Of a stretch of 64,000 nt of DNA, positions 8,212 to 16,928 are shown one piece after another; within the stretch, counting starts at the first letter, position 1, and every line of letters starts with the position of its first letter. Under the pieces are notes generated by a model. That model searched no databases. It saw nothing but the letters and a program-made list of their open reading frames with translations, and was not told the origin of the DNA. Made by a program: the position numbers and the translations under genes. This DNA comes from CALINB01 sp938045325 (GTDB taxonomy: Bacteria > Pseudomonadota > Alphaproteobacteria > Rhodospirillales > CALINB01), in contig JAYNQW010000010.1 in the NCBI GenBank assembly GCA_038114465.1, forward strand, positions 1 through 64,000, given 5' to 3'.

Positions 8212-9792
8212 ATGCCAGATCAAACCCAAGCAGAAAGAAAACCCCGCCCGGTCGTTTTATGCATATTAGACGGTTGGGGCGAGCGTGCTGAAACTGACGA
8301 TAATGCGATCGCCATTGCGAATACGCCGAACTGGGATCGGTATTTAGCCGAAGCGCCGCATGGCCGTTTGAATGCATCAGCCTTGGATGTCGGTTTACCT
8401 GATGGTCAAATGGGAAATTCCGAAGTCGGTCATATGACTTTAGGTGCAGGCCGAGTCGTTTTGCAGGACCTGCCGCGTATCGATACGGCTATTAAAGATG
8501 GTTCTTTAGCGGCAAACCCGGTGCTTGAAAGTCATATTGCTACGCTTCGCGAAACTGGTGGCGCTTGCCACTTGATGGGATTGATGTCACCGGGCGGTGT
8601 GCATTCGCACCAAAACCATATTGCCGTCTTGGCAAAAATTATTGGTCAAGCCGGCGTTCCTGTTGTCATTCATGCTTTTTTAGATGGTCGTGACACACCG
8701 CCGAAAAGCGCTATCGAATACATGAAACAGTTTATGGATGATGTTCAGGATGTTCCTGGTCTTTCCTATGGCGTTGTCAGCGGCCGGTATTATGCGATGG
8801 ACCGTGACCAGCGATGGGAGCGAACGGAACAAGCCTATAACGCACTTGTTTCATTGGAGGGGGATGCCGCACCGGATCCCATGACAGCGATCAAGACGAG
8901 CTATGATAACGACATTAATGACGAGTTTGTTCTACCGACGATTATCGACGGCTATCCCGGCATGAAAGATGGTGACGGTATTTTGATGGCGAACTTCCGG
9001 GCTGACCGGGCGCGTCAAATCCTGGCGGCCTTATGTGATCCGGAATTTGACGGCTTCAAGCGTGCTAAAATCATTAATTTCTCTACCTGTGTCGGCATGG
9101 CGGAATATTCCGAATCCCATAACCGTTATTTTCAAACGCTTTTTCCACCGGAAGTCTTGCACAATATTCTCGGACAAATTGTTGCCGAAGCCGGCATGAG
9201 GCAATTGCGAATAGCCGAAACGGAAAAATATGCGCATGTAACTTTCTTTCTAAACGGTGGTCGTGAGGATGTTTTTAACGGCGAAGAACGGATACTCATA
9301 CCATCACCAAAAGTTGCGACATACGATTTGCAGCCCGAAATGTCGGCTCCCGAATTAACGGACAAGCTTGTTCAGGCTGTTAAGTCAGATGCCTTTGATT
9401 TGATTGTCGTAAACTATGCCAACGGCGATATGGTCGGTCATACGGGTATATTGGATGCCGCTATTAAGGCGGCGGAAACAATCGATGTGTGTTTGGGCCG
9501 GCTTGAGGCTGCGGTTCGGGGAATTGGCGGCACGTTGTTGGTCACGGCAGATCACGGCAATTGTGAAACCATGCGAGATGCTGAAAGCGATCAGCCTCAT
9601 ACGGCGCATACCATGAATATGGTGCCTTTTATTGTCCTTAACGGTTCGGCAACGCTAAAGGGTGTACAAAACGGTGGTTTAGCCGATGTTGCACCGACAG
9701 TGTTAAAGCTTCTCGGGCTGCCGCAGCCGTCTGACATGTCGGGTCGGTCTTTGATTATTGAAAAAGAAACAGAGACACTTGCCGCGCAATAA
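8212..9792 (+). CDS. gpmI: 2,3-bisphosphoglycerate-independent phosphoglycerate mutase
   Basis: It interconverts 3- and 2-phosphoglycerate in glycolysis using two Mn ions and a phosphoserine. The N-terminal ILDGWGER supplies a metal ligand, and the catalytic serine is S70 in DGQMGNSEVGH. HAFLDGRDTPP and VTADHGNCE are further alkaline-phosphatase-superfamily motifs. Length 526 is slightly longer than the usual ~510, with a short N-terminal extension. The envC-like gene begins at its stop. Confidence 0.97.
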   Translation: MPDQTQAERKPRPVVLCILDGWGERAETDDNAIAIANTPNWDRYLAEAPHGRLNASALDVGLPDGQMGNSEVGHMTLGAGRVVLQDLPRIDTAIKDGSLAANPVLESHIATLRETGGACHLMGLMSPGGVHSHQNHIAVLAKIIGQAGVPVVIHAFLDGRDTPPKSAIEYMKQFMDDVQDVPGLSYGVVSGRYYAMDRDQRWERTEQAYNALVSLEGDAAPDPMTAIKTSYDNDINDEFVLPTIIDGYPGMKDGDGILMANFRADRARQILAALCDPEFDGFKRAKIINFSTCVGMAEYSESHNRYFQTLFPPEVLHNILGQIVAEAGMRQLRIAETEKYAHVTFFLNGGREDVFNGEERILIPSPKVATYDLQPEMSAPELTDKLVQAVKSDAFDLIVVNYANGDMVGHTGILDAAIKAAETIDVCLGRLEAAVRGIGGTLLVTADHGNCETMRDAESDQPHTAHTMNMVPFIVLNGSATLKGVQNGGLADVAPTVLKLLGLPQPSDMSGRSLIIEKETETLAAQ

Positions 9793-9793
9793 T

Positions 9794-11071
9794 TTGTCCA
9801 ATCGCTTCAGCAAAGATCGATACATTCATATTTATGCCTTGTCGATGGCATGCTTTTTGGGAGTTGCTATCACATCTGGTGATGTTGCGTATGCAAAGAC
9901 CGAAGGAAGCCAAACGGGGCATCAACTAGAATCGATTGAGAAAAAATTAAAACAGCAACGTGATCAAAAGAAGCGGCTGGAGATAAAAGAGAAGAAGTTA
10001 AGTGCGGATCTTGAAAAACTAAATAGCGAGATTGTCAGCACCGCAAAGTCGATACAGCTTTATGAATTAGAAGCGTTGCGGCTAGAAGCGCGCCTAAAAC
10101 AGTTGAGACAAAATGAAGCTCGCAGTGCATCCCGTTTAAAGAGCGCACGCAAACAAACGGCACATGTGTTAATGGCCTTGGGGCGCATGGCAAGAAATCC
10201 ACCCGAAGCATTGGTGGTTCAACCCGCGACACCGACACAAACTGTAAGAAGCGCGATTTTGCTTCGAGCCGCTATTCCGGAGATTGAACGGCGTGCCCAC
10301 CGGTTGCGCGTCAGGCTTGACGAATTAACGGCCGCTCAAGAAGCCGTCTCGTTACGGCGATACCGGCTTAATGACGTCATGGAATCTTTGCGTGAACAAC
10401 AGAAACTTTTAAATGCGTTAACGGCCCAAAAGAAAAAAATTATTGCCAAGACTCAAGTAGACAGCGCTGTTCTGGAAAAGCATGTTGCCAAATTAGCAAA
10501 AGAAGCGAAATCATTAAGAGAATTAATGGAACAATTAAGCCGTGTAACGAAAAGGCGTCCGGCAAAGCGTCAACGGTCTGATCAGACAGGGACGCGAATC
10601 CCGGCATCGAAGCGGACGGAGAAACTGGCCCGACTCAGCAGGGGAGAGCCTTTAGGGCGCTCTATCACAAAATCGCGAGGGACTTTAATTCAGCCTGTCG
10701 TGGGCCGGATTGTCGGTCGCTATGGGCGCCCCTCGTCGGCGGGTTTGAGGCGAAAAGGCCTATCGTTTGAAGCCCGTTCAGGTGGGCAAGTGGTAGCGCC
10801 ATTCCGGGGAAAGGTTGTTTTTGCTGACCGATTCCGGGGGTATGGACGACTCTTGATCATTGATCACGGCGAAGGATATCATACCCTCCTGGCGGGTTTT
10901 TCCCGGTTGGATGCTCGAGTCGGGCAGAGCGTAGTCGCTGGCGAGCCCGTAGGTGTATTGGAGCACTTAAAAAACAAAAATCCAGTGTTATATGTTGAAT
11001 TTCGCCGCAAGGGGCAACCGATAAACCCCTTGCCCTGGCTGACCACTCAAAAAGCTAAGGTAAACAAATGA
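9794..11071 (+). CDS. EnvC-like murein hydrolase activator (degenerate LytM/M23 domain)
   Basis: A hydrophobic signal sequence (ALSMACFLGVAITSGDVAYA) is followed by ~230 residues of Lys/Glu/Leu-rich coiled coil and a C-terminal LytM domain (VAPFRGKVVFADRFRGYGRLLIIDHGEGYHTLLAGF). The M23 zinc ligands are missing: the HxxxD position reads GLSFEAR and the HxH position reads LYVEFRR. It should therefore activate amidases at the septum rather than cut peptidoglycan, like EnvC. TTG 9794 avoids overlap with gpmI; TTG 9758 and ATG 9845 are alternatives. It overlaps ctpA by 4 bp. Confidence 0.88.
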   Translation: MSNRFSKDRYIHIYALSMACFLGVAITSGDVAYAKTEGSQTGHQLESIEKKLKQQRDQKKRLEIKEKKLSADLEKLNSEIVSTAKSIQLYELEALRLEARLKQLRQNEARSASRLKSARKQTAHVLMALGRMARNPPEALVVQPATPTQTVRSAILLRAAIPEIERRAHRLRVRLDELTAAQEAVSLRRYRLNDVMESLREQQKLLNALTAQKKKIIAKTQVDSAVLEKHVAKLAKEAKSLRELMEQLSRVTKRRPAKRQRSDQTGTRIPASKRTEKLARLSRGEPLGRSITKSRGTLIQPVVGRIVGRYGRPSSAGLRRKGLSFEARSGGQVVAPFRGKVVFADRFRGYGRLLIIDHGEGYHTLLAGFSRLDARVGQSVVAGEPVGVLEHLKNKNPVLYVEFRRKGQPINPLPWLTTQKAKVNK

Positions 11072-12402
11072 AAAAACATGCCGTACTGATTATCTTGATC
11101 TCGCTCCTGGTGTTCTCTCCAGATGCATTTGCCGCAGAGAAAAAGAAAAATTCTGCTGACACATTTCGATTGCTTCATTTGTTTGGTGATGTATTTGAAC
11201 AGGTGCGGGCAAAATATGTAGAGAGCCCTTCAGATCAAGAACTCATTGAAGCCGCAATTACGGGCATGTTGACGTCTCTTGACCCGCACTCAAGTTACCT
11301 CAGCGCCAAAAATTTTCGCGAAATGCAGGTCCAAACACGCGGCGAGTTTGGTGGTTTGGGAATCGAAGTCACTATGGATAACGGCTTGGTTAAGGTTGTC
11401 TCCCCAATTGATGATACACCCGCCCATAGGGCCGGCATTGAACCAGGAGATTTAATTTCTCACCTCGACGGTAAGCCCATTGTCGGTATGACTTTGTCTC
11501 AAGCCGTTGAAAAAATGCGTGGTAAAGTTGGCAGTGACATTATTTTAACGGTTCGGCGTGCCGGAAAAGAGCCGTTTGACGTTACGATTACACGTGCGGT
11601 TATCAAAATTCGGTCGGTTCGTTCCAGGCTGGAAGACAAGATCGGCTATATTCGTATTACGACTTTTAATGAACAAGCTGACAAAGGCGTTAAAAAAGCG
11701 CTGAACAAATTTAAAAAAGAAATCGGTGATAAACTTCAGGGTATTGTTTTAGACCTTCGAAATAACCCTGGTGGTTTGCTTGATCAGTCCGTTTCCGTAT
11801 CTGATATTTTTCTTGATAAAGGCGAGATTGTATCGACACGCTCACGCAAGGAAGGGGATACGCAGCGGTTTAATGCCCGTAAAGGTGACCTGGCTAAAGG
11901 GTTGCCGATGGTCGTACTGATCAATGGCGGTTCGGCTTCGGCCTCCGAAATTGTTGCTGGCGCCCTGCAGGATCACCGCCGTGCGATCGTGCTGGGAACA
12001 AAATCATTTGGTAAAGGGTCGGTGCAAACAATCTTCCCGCTTTCAGGCCATGGCGCCATGCGCTTAACGACCGCCCGTTATTACACGCCGTCCGGGCGTT
12101 CAATCCAGGCGGTCGGCATTGAGCCTGATATTAAAGTCGAGCTTGCCAAGATTGAGGCCGTTACTACGGGCTCAAACCGCCGGGAATCTGATCTTCGTGG
12201 AGCACTTGATAACACGGATAAGAATCAAAACGACGGCAATAAAAAAGATACTGACAAAAATTCGTCTAAAGATAAAAGCACGACAAATGATAATAAAGCA
12301 AAAGCAAAGAAACCCGTGGAGGATTATCAATTATCCCGGGCCCTCGACTTACTGAGAGGGTTAGATTTGCTTGCAAAGCGTGATCGGCCACAAATCAATT
12401 AA
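11068..12402 (+). CDS. ctpA: S41-family C-terminal processing peptidase
   Basis: This periplasmic serine protease has a signal peptide (residues 1-22, ending DAFA), a PDZ domain around residues 95-165 (GGLGIEVTMDNGLVKVVSPI) and an S41 catalytic domain. NGGSASASEIVAG carries the nucleophile (S291), and K316 in GTKSFGKGSVQ fits the 25-residue Ser-Lys spacing of the family. A charged Asn/Lys/Asp-rich linker follows near residues 375-420. It is coupled to the EnvC-like gene by an ATGA overlap, a pairing common in proteobacteria. Both probably act in cell-wall turnover. Confidence 0.95.
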   Translation: MKKHAVLIILISLLVFSPDAFAAEKKKNSADTFRLLHLFGDVFEQVRAKYVESPSDQELIEAAITGMLTSLDPHSSYLSAKNFREMQVQTRGEFGGLGIEVTMDNGLVKVVSPIDDTPAHRAGIEPGDLISHLDGKPIVGMTLSQAVEKMRGKVGSDIILTVRRAGKEPFDVTITRAVIKIRSVRSRLEDKIGYIRITTFNEQADKGVKKALNKFKKEIGDKLQGIVLDLRNNPGGLLDQSVSVSDIFLDKGEIVSTRSRKEGDTQRFNARKGDLAKGLPMVVLINGGSASASEIVAGALQDHRRAIVLGTKSFGKGSVQTIFPLSGHGAMRLTTARYYTPSGRSIQAVGIEPDIKVELAKIEAVTTGSNRRESDLRGALDNTDKNQNDGNKKDTDKNSSKDKSTTNDNKAKAKKPVEDYQLSRALDLLRGLDLLAKRDRPQIN

Positions 12403-12469
12403 TTGGCCCGTCAATCGTTCAAGCATGAACGGCGAATCGGGGCTGAAGAGTCGTTAATGGAACCGGTTC

Positions 12470-13888
12470 ATGGCTGAAAAAGATGAAGATACAGAACTAA
12501 GGAAAGATCAGCCTGAGGATCAGGAAGAAGACCTTTCTGATGCCGATATTGAAGATATTGGGGATCTTGAAGTCGGCGGCAGTTCATCCGAGGGTGGTGA
12601 GTCGGATGCGGCTGAGTCGTCATCTGACGGTGAATCCGAAGAAGAAGATGAGGAGTTGGTCGGCGAAGAGTATGACCTTGATGTCGACAACATCGATTTC
12701 GGCGATAATTTTGAAGATGACGATGACGACGAAGAAGGTGGCGGGCTAAATAAAATCGTTATGATCGCCGCCGCTTCCGTTATCGGACTTGCCGTGCTGG
12801 GCGGCGGCGGATGGTTCTTATTTTCCGGCGAAGATCCCGTACCGGACAATTCAGTTGGTGCGGGGGGCGTGCCGCGAGCCGGTATGTTGTTGCCGCCAAA
12901 AGGCAAATCAACAGGGATGTTGGCACCGCCAATTGGCCAGGCTGGCGTTGCCGCAGCCGGTGCCGTGGCGGGAGTGGGCGCCTTGAAGAGCGTCGCGACG
13001 CAGACGGCGGCATCCGGTGTTATTGTTCCCGCCGTTACGATGGCGGCGTATTCTAAGCTGCCGGAATTGCCGCCGAGTCAACCGGTCCGCAGTCAGGTCG
13101 ACCCAGCCCTGACAGAAATAACAAAAACCGGGGTGTTGCCTAAAATCAGTGCCGATGGCCGCAAACCCTGGAAAGAATACGCACGGGCCTTCAATGGCAA
13201 AGACGCCCGTCCTCGAATTGCCATCGTGGTTACCGGCATGGGACTAAGCCGGGCGGCAACAGAGGCGGCCATTTCACGGCTGCCGGGGCCCATAACCTTA
13301 GCCTTTACACCTTATGCGCAGGCCCTTGATGATTGGGCGTCCATTGCGCGCCAGTCCGGTCATGAAGTGATGCTGTCGTTACCGATGGAGTCGGCAACAT
13401 TTCCAATTGAAGACCCAGGGCCGATGGCGTTGCAATCTGAGGCTCCCCTTAAGGAAAATTTACGCCGCTTGAATATGGTTCTTGGCCAAATGGGAGGGTA
13501 CGTCGGAGTCATCAGCCATATGGGCTCACTGTTGAGTAAAGATGTGCAAAAACTGAGGCCGATATTAGAAACATTGAAAACCCGGGGCTTGATGTTTGTC
13601 GATAACGGCGCAACGAAGAAAACAATTGCGCCAAAGCTTGCAACATCTGTTGGTGTGCCTCGTGCCATGGTTGACGTGGCTTTAGACCGTGTGCTGTCAC
13701 CGTCGGCAATCGATGCAAAGTTAACTCAACTCGAACGGCTTGCCCGCGAACGGGCAGCAACGGTGGCAACGACGGGCCCCTATCCATTGGTGATGAAGCA
13801 CTTGATCCGGTGGAGCAAAACCTTAGAGAAGAAAAAAATTGTCCTTGCGCCGATTTCGGCCCTCGCCGATGTGCAATTCATTCAATAA
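12470..13888 (+). CDS. Divergent polysaccharide deacetylase (YibQ-like) with acidic N-terminal domain
   Basis: The C-terminal ~230 residues (PRIAIVVTGMGLSRAATEAAISRLPGPITLAFTPY ... GGYVGVISHMGS ... FVDNGATKKTIAPKLATSVGVPRA) form a divergent polysaccharide deacetylase domain of the YibQ type. Residues 1-90 are extremely rich in Asp/Glu/Ser, then a membrane segment (IVMIAAASVIGLAVLGGGGWFLF) and an Ala/Pro/Gly linker. The expected topology is an acidic cytoplasmic tail with the enzyme-like domain in the periplasm. Catalytic activity is unproven in this family. It lies between ctpA and rppH, its usual place in alphaproteobacteria. Confidence 0.87.
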   Translation: MAEKDEDTELRKDQPEDQEEDLSDADIEDIGDLEVGGSSSEGGESDAAESSSDGESEEEDEELVGEEYDLDVDNIDFGDNFEDDDDDEEGGGLNKIVMIAAASVIGLAVLGGGGWFLFSGEDPVPDNSVGAGGVPRAGMLLPPKGKSTGMLAPPIGQAGVAAAGAVAGVGALKSVATQTAASGVIVPAVTMAAYSKLPELPPSQPVRSQVDPALTEITKTGVLPKISADGRKPWKEYARAFNGKDARPRIAIVVTGMGLSRAATEAAISRLPGPITLAFTPYAQALDDWASIARQSGHEVMLSLPMESATFPIEDPGPMALQSEAPLKENLRRLNMVLGQMGGYVGVISHMGSLLSKDVQKLRPILETLKTRGLMFVDNGATKKTIAPKLATSVGVPRAMVDVALDRVLSPSAIDAKLTQLERLARERAATVATTGPYPLVMKHLIRWSKTLEKKKIVLAPISALADVQFIQ

Positions 13889-13918
13889 TCTCGGCGCGGT
13901 ACCATTGGCGCTGTCATC

Positions 13919-14416
13919 ATGATTTCTTCCGCGATGCTTAAAAAACTTTCTTATCGTCCGTGTGTCGGTGCCATGGTCTTTAATGCCGGCGGCAAGGTCT
14001 GGGTCGGGCGGCGCTCCGATGTTGAATCGGACGAAAACGCGTGGCAAATGCCGCAGGGCGGTATTGATGAGGGCGAAACACCATATGAAGCCGTTATTCG
14101 GGAATGTGGCGAAGAAATGGGTACCAACAATGTTGAGTTACTCGCTGAAAGTAGCGCGTGGTACACATATGACCTTCCGGCAGAGCTTATCGGTTCGGTT
14201 TGGAAAGGAAAATTCCGGGGGCAAAAACAACGATGGTTTGCGTTACGATTTCTTGGTCATGAAAATGAAATTGATATTCATACGACCAAACACTCTGAAT
14301 TTAGCGATTGGCGGTGGGCGGACATCGAGGAGATACCGAACCTGATTATCGCTTTCAAGCGCCCTGTTTATGAGCGTGTCGTAGAAGAATTCCGGCCTTG
14401 GGCTGGAACAATTTGA
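13919..14416 (+). CDS. rppH: RNA pyrophosphohydrolase
   Basis: RppH removes pyrophosphate from 5'-triphosphate mRNA to trigger decay. The Nudix box lies near residues 48-70 (GGIDEGETPYEAVIRECGEEMG), matching Gx5Ex7REuxEExGu. YRPCVGAMVFNAGGKVWVGRR at the start, KGQKQRWFALRF (seen here as RGQKQRWFALRF) and a Trp-rich C-terminus are typical. The 165-residue length fits. The start ATG 13919 could be internal (ATG 13934, MLKKLSYRP), because no clear ribosome site decides between them. Confidence 0.94.
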   Translation: MISSAMLKKLSYRPCVGAMVFNAGGKVWVGRRSDVESDENAWQMPQGGIDEGETPYEAVIRECGEEMGTNNVELLAESSAWYTYDLPAELIGSVWKGKFRGQKQRWFALRFLGHENEIDIHTTKHSEFSDWRWADIEEIPNLIIAFKRPVYERVVEEFRPWAGTI

Positions 14417-14539
14417 AATTGAACGAAAATAATAAGGAAAATCTGCCGGTTACATTGATGAAACGGCGGCTCAATATTGGTTGATTCATCCTGTTCCATT
14501 CCGTAGCATGTGCCGAAGTCCGGCAAAAAATTGGCCGTT

Positions 14540-14566
14540 CCAAGCGTTCATAAATTTGACGCTTGG
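14540..14566. repeat. Inverted repeat upstream of the dioxygenase-cupin cluster
   Basis: CCAAGCGT (14540-14547) and ACGCTTGG (14559-14566) are perfect 8-bp arms with an 11-bp AT-rich spacer. The dyad sits 35 bp before the dioxygenase start, inside the 185-bp gap after rppH. It could be an operator or a leader hairpin. No regulator gene adjoins it and no T-run follows. Confidence 0.45.
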
Positions 14567-14601
14567 TCATGCAAAAATTTGTTGAAATTTGGAGGCAGAT
14601 G

Positions 14602-15483
14602 ATGACTGCTGAAGCCATGAAAAGCGCCGTTTCTTTGGATATTTCCCCGTTGACGCCGACATTCGGCGCCGAAATCAGCGGTGTGGATTTATCCCAGCCG
14701 ATCTCGGATCAATTGGCCGCAGCCATCGTTGATGCGTTTCATCAATATTCTGCGTTGGTTTTTCGGGGACAAGACATGACACCGGCTGAATTCAGCCGAT
14801 TTAGCAGCATTTTTGGCGAGCTCGATGTGCATCATTTAGCCGAGCATACATTTCCCGATCATCCGGAAGTCCGGGTGCTTTCGAATATGAAGAAGGATAA
14901 TAAGCACGTTGGCCAATTCCGAGGCGGTCATTTTTGGCACACGGATATTTCCTATAAAAAGAAGGTTGCGCTCGCGACCATCCTTCACGGGAAAATTTGT
15001 CCGCCGGTTGGTGCGGATTCGCTCGTTGCCGATATGTATGCAGCCTATGAATCGATGCCGGAATCGTTGAAGAAAAAGCTTGAAGGCAAAATGGCTATCC
15101 ATGACCGGAATTTTCGATATGAATTTTTATATCCGGAGCGCCCGCCTTTAACACCGGAACAAATTTCACATGTTCCGCCGGTCGAACATCCTTGTATTAT
15201 TGCCCACCCTGAAACAGGCCGCAAAGCCGTCTATATTGTCGAACATTTCGTGTCGCGGATCGGCGATTTAGATGAGGATGAATCGCAAGAGCTTGTAAAG
15301 GAAGTCATCCAATTCGTAACACAACCGCAATTTGTTTATGCTCATAAATGGCAGGTTGGTGATGTAGCTATGTGGGATGACCGGTGTACATTGCACAGCG
15401 CAACATCGTATGAATATGATAAATATGACCGTTTATTGTACCGGACCCAAATTAAAGGGGGAGAACCGTTTTATCGGGCCTAA
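14602..15483 (+). CDS. TauD/TfdA-family Fe(II)/2-oxoglutarate dioxygenase
   Basis: The 293-residue protein has the double-stranded beta-helix of the TauD/TfdA family. The facial triad is visible as H113 and D115 in FWHTDISY and the distal His near 265 (DRCTLHSATS). The 2-oxoglutarate-binding Arg is in LLYRTQIKG. The family hydroxylates substrates such as taurine, 2,4-D or alkyl sulfates; the substrate here is unknown. Start ATG 14602 lies 6 nt after GGAGG. It begins a same-strand cluster with two cupins and a crotonase. A paralogue-like enzyme is at 37528-38418. Confidence 0.9.
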   Translation: MTAEAMKSAVSLDISPLTPTFGAEISGVDLSQPISDQLAAAIVDAFHQYSALVFRGQDMTPAEFSRFSSIFGELDVHHLAEHTFPDHPEVRVLSNMKKDNKHVGQFRGGHFWHTDISYKKKVALATILHGKICPPVGADSLVADMYAAYESMPESLKKKLEGKMAIHDRNFRYEFLYPERPPLTPEQISHVPPVEHPCIIAHPETGRKAVYIVEHFVSRIGDLDEDESQELVKEVIQFVTQPQFVYAHKWQVGDVAMWDDRCTLHSATSYEYDKYDRLLYRTQIKGGEPFYRA

Positions 15484-15519
15484 CGGCGGTATATAAATTT
15501 TTAAAGGGAGATGCGATCC

Positions 15520-16044
15520 ATGTCTGGACAAACACAATATATTTACGACTTTGATGAATTGGACGAAATGCCGCAGGGTCCAACCAGCGGCAAGGTTTCT
15601 CCTCGGAACTTCGTGTCCGGAAAATCTTCCTCTTTTGGGGCCGCTATTACAGGCGAAACCATGCATGTTGGTCTTATCCACAAAGCTGCCGGGACGGGAT
15701 CAAAGCTGCACAATCACCCGAATGAACAGTTTAATTTCGTTTTAAAGGGTACGCTGCAAGCTGAAATCGACGGACAGACCGTGTTGGTGCCGGAAGGACA
15801 TGTGATCCATATCCCCGCCAAGGTCTATCATAGTATTTGTGCGACGCCCGACGAAGACGTCATTTTTTACGTGGTGAAGGATACGCGCCACGGTCTGGCG
15901 GGTCCGCCCGTTGACGGCAAGGAAGACGGCCCACGCGTTCTGAGCAAAAGCGAAGTCATTAAAAAGGGCAAATCGAAATCCAAGCCGCGGTTTTCGATTG
16001 ATTCCAAAAAAGCGAATAGGCCCAATCCACACATTAAAGACTAA
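15520..16044 (+). CDS. Single-domain cupin protein
   Basis: A cupin motif 1 (GTGSKLHNHPNEQFNFVLKG, with HxH and the metal-binding Glu) and motif 2 (GHVIHIPAKVYHS) lie near residues 55-110. A Lys-rich C-terminal tail follows. Such proteins bind a metal and may be oxygenases, isomerases or ligand sensors; no activity can be named. The start ATG 15520 (MSGQTQYIYDF) was preferred over ATG 15511 for spacing from GGGAG. It closely resembles the first half of the next protein, suggesting duplication. Confidence 0.8.
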   Translation: MSGQTQYIYDFDELDEMPQGPTSGKVSPRNFVSGKSSSFGAAITGETMHVGLIHKAAGTGSKLHNHPNEQFNFVLKGTLQAEIDGQTVLVPEGHVIHIPAKVYHSICATPDEDVIFYVVKDTRHGLAGPPVDGKEDGPRVLSKSEVIKKGKSKSKPRFSIDSKKANRPNPHIKD

Positions 16045-16113
16045 TTCAGCCACGAATACTAACTGGGCCATCGCCGGGCATACTGGTTTGGCGATTATGA
16101 AGAAGGGAGCGCT

Positions 16114-16908
16114 ATGCCTTATTATCGTTTTGAAAATATGGAGCAGATTTGCACCAACCCCCATTTATCAACGGGGACAGGAGCCGTCGTCGACGGCCAA
16201 TACATAACGCTTCGAAATAATAATAAAGCGACGGGGACAGGGTCTCAGCTCCATTATCATCCGAACGAGCTTCTCATTTTTCTTATTGCCGGAAAATTAA
16301 ATGCCGTCGTCGGTAAAGATCAAAGAGTCGTGCATCCGGGAACGTTCATTCATGTCCCGCCCAATGCTCGTCACCAAATGCGGGCCACCGAAGATGGTCC
16401 GGTCAGTTATTTGTATTGCAAGGACAACACCTGGACGATGACGGGGATTGCTGCCGATGAGGCGCCGCCGGAGAAGGCGCCGACGGTTGAAGAAATTCAA
16501 AAGAAACACGCTGCGGGTGTTTGGGCCGGCCAAGAAAAGGATGAGTCAAAATCGGAAGCCATCATCGAAGGGCTGGATGAGTGCTATTACCATGTGATGG
16601 ACTTCGGTGAGCCTGAACACTCTGGGCGAATCTGCTCGATGTTTAATGGTGAGCGCCTATCTTTCGGCTATTTTGAATCGCCAAAAGGATATGAAGAAAC
16701 AAGTGATTCACTTGAACATGAACAGTTTATGTACGTTATGACCGGTTCATTGGATTCTTCAATTGATAAAGAGAAAAAGGAAATTAGTTCCGGAGATCTG
16801 CTGCATGTGCCGAGGCATGCGAGCATGTCGTTTCGCGTGAAAAGCGATTCTGCGCGTTATGTCATCTTTCAAGCAAATTCATACCTTGAGTCAAAAATTA
16901 AAGCTTAA
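16114..16908 (+). CDS. Double-cupin protein, second domain lacking metal-binding His residues
   Basis: Of 264 residues, the first cupin (around 40-110) has the full motif GTGSQLHYHPNELLIFLIAG and GTFIHVPPNARHQM. The second (around 180-255) reads DSLEHEQFMYVMTGSLD and GDLLHVPRHASMSFRV. The HxH pair and the motif-2 His are replaced there, so only the first domain should bind metal. Double cupins include gentisate and 1-hydroxy-2-naphthoate dioxygenases, but similarity at that level is not evident. SD AAGAAGGGAG precedes the start. It lies between the single cupin and the crotonase. Confidence 0.8.
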   Translation: MPYYRFENMEQICTNPHLSTGTGAVVDGQYITLRNNNKATGTGSQLHYHPNELLIFLIAGKLNAVVGKDQRVVHPGTFIHVPPNARHQMRATEDGPVSYLYCKDNTWTMTGIAADEAPPEKAPTVEEIQKKHAAGVWAGQEKDESKSEAIIEGLDECYYHVMDFGEPEHSGRICSMFNGERLSFGYFESPKGYEETSDSLEHEQFMYVMTGSLDSSIDKEKKEISSGDLLHVPRHASMSFRVKSDSARYVIFQANSYLESKIKA

Positions 16909-16928
16909 CCTAACCAGAGGAGGAGACC

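Noticed and set aside
12520..12906. 128-residue minus-strand frame opposite the YibQ-like N-terminus
   Set aside because: It is Ser/Pro-rich because it is the complement of acidic codons; there is no ribosome site and no homology.
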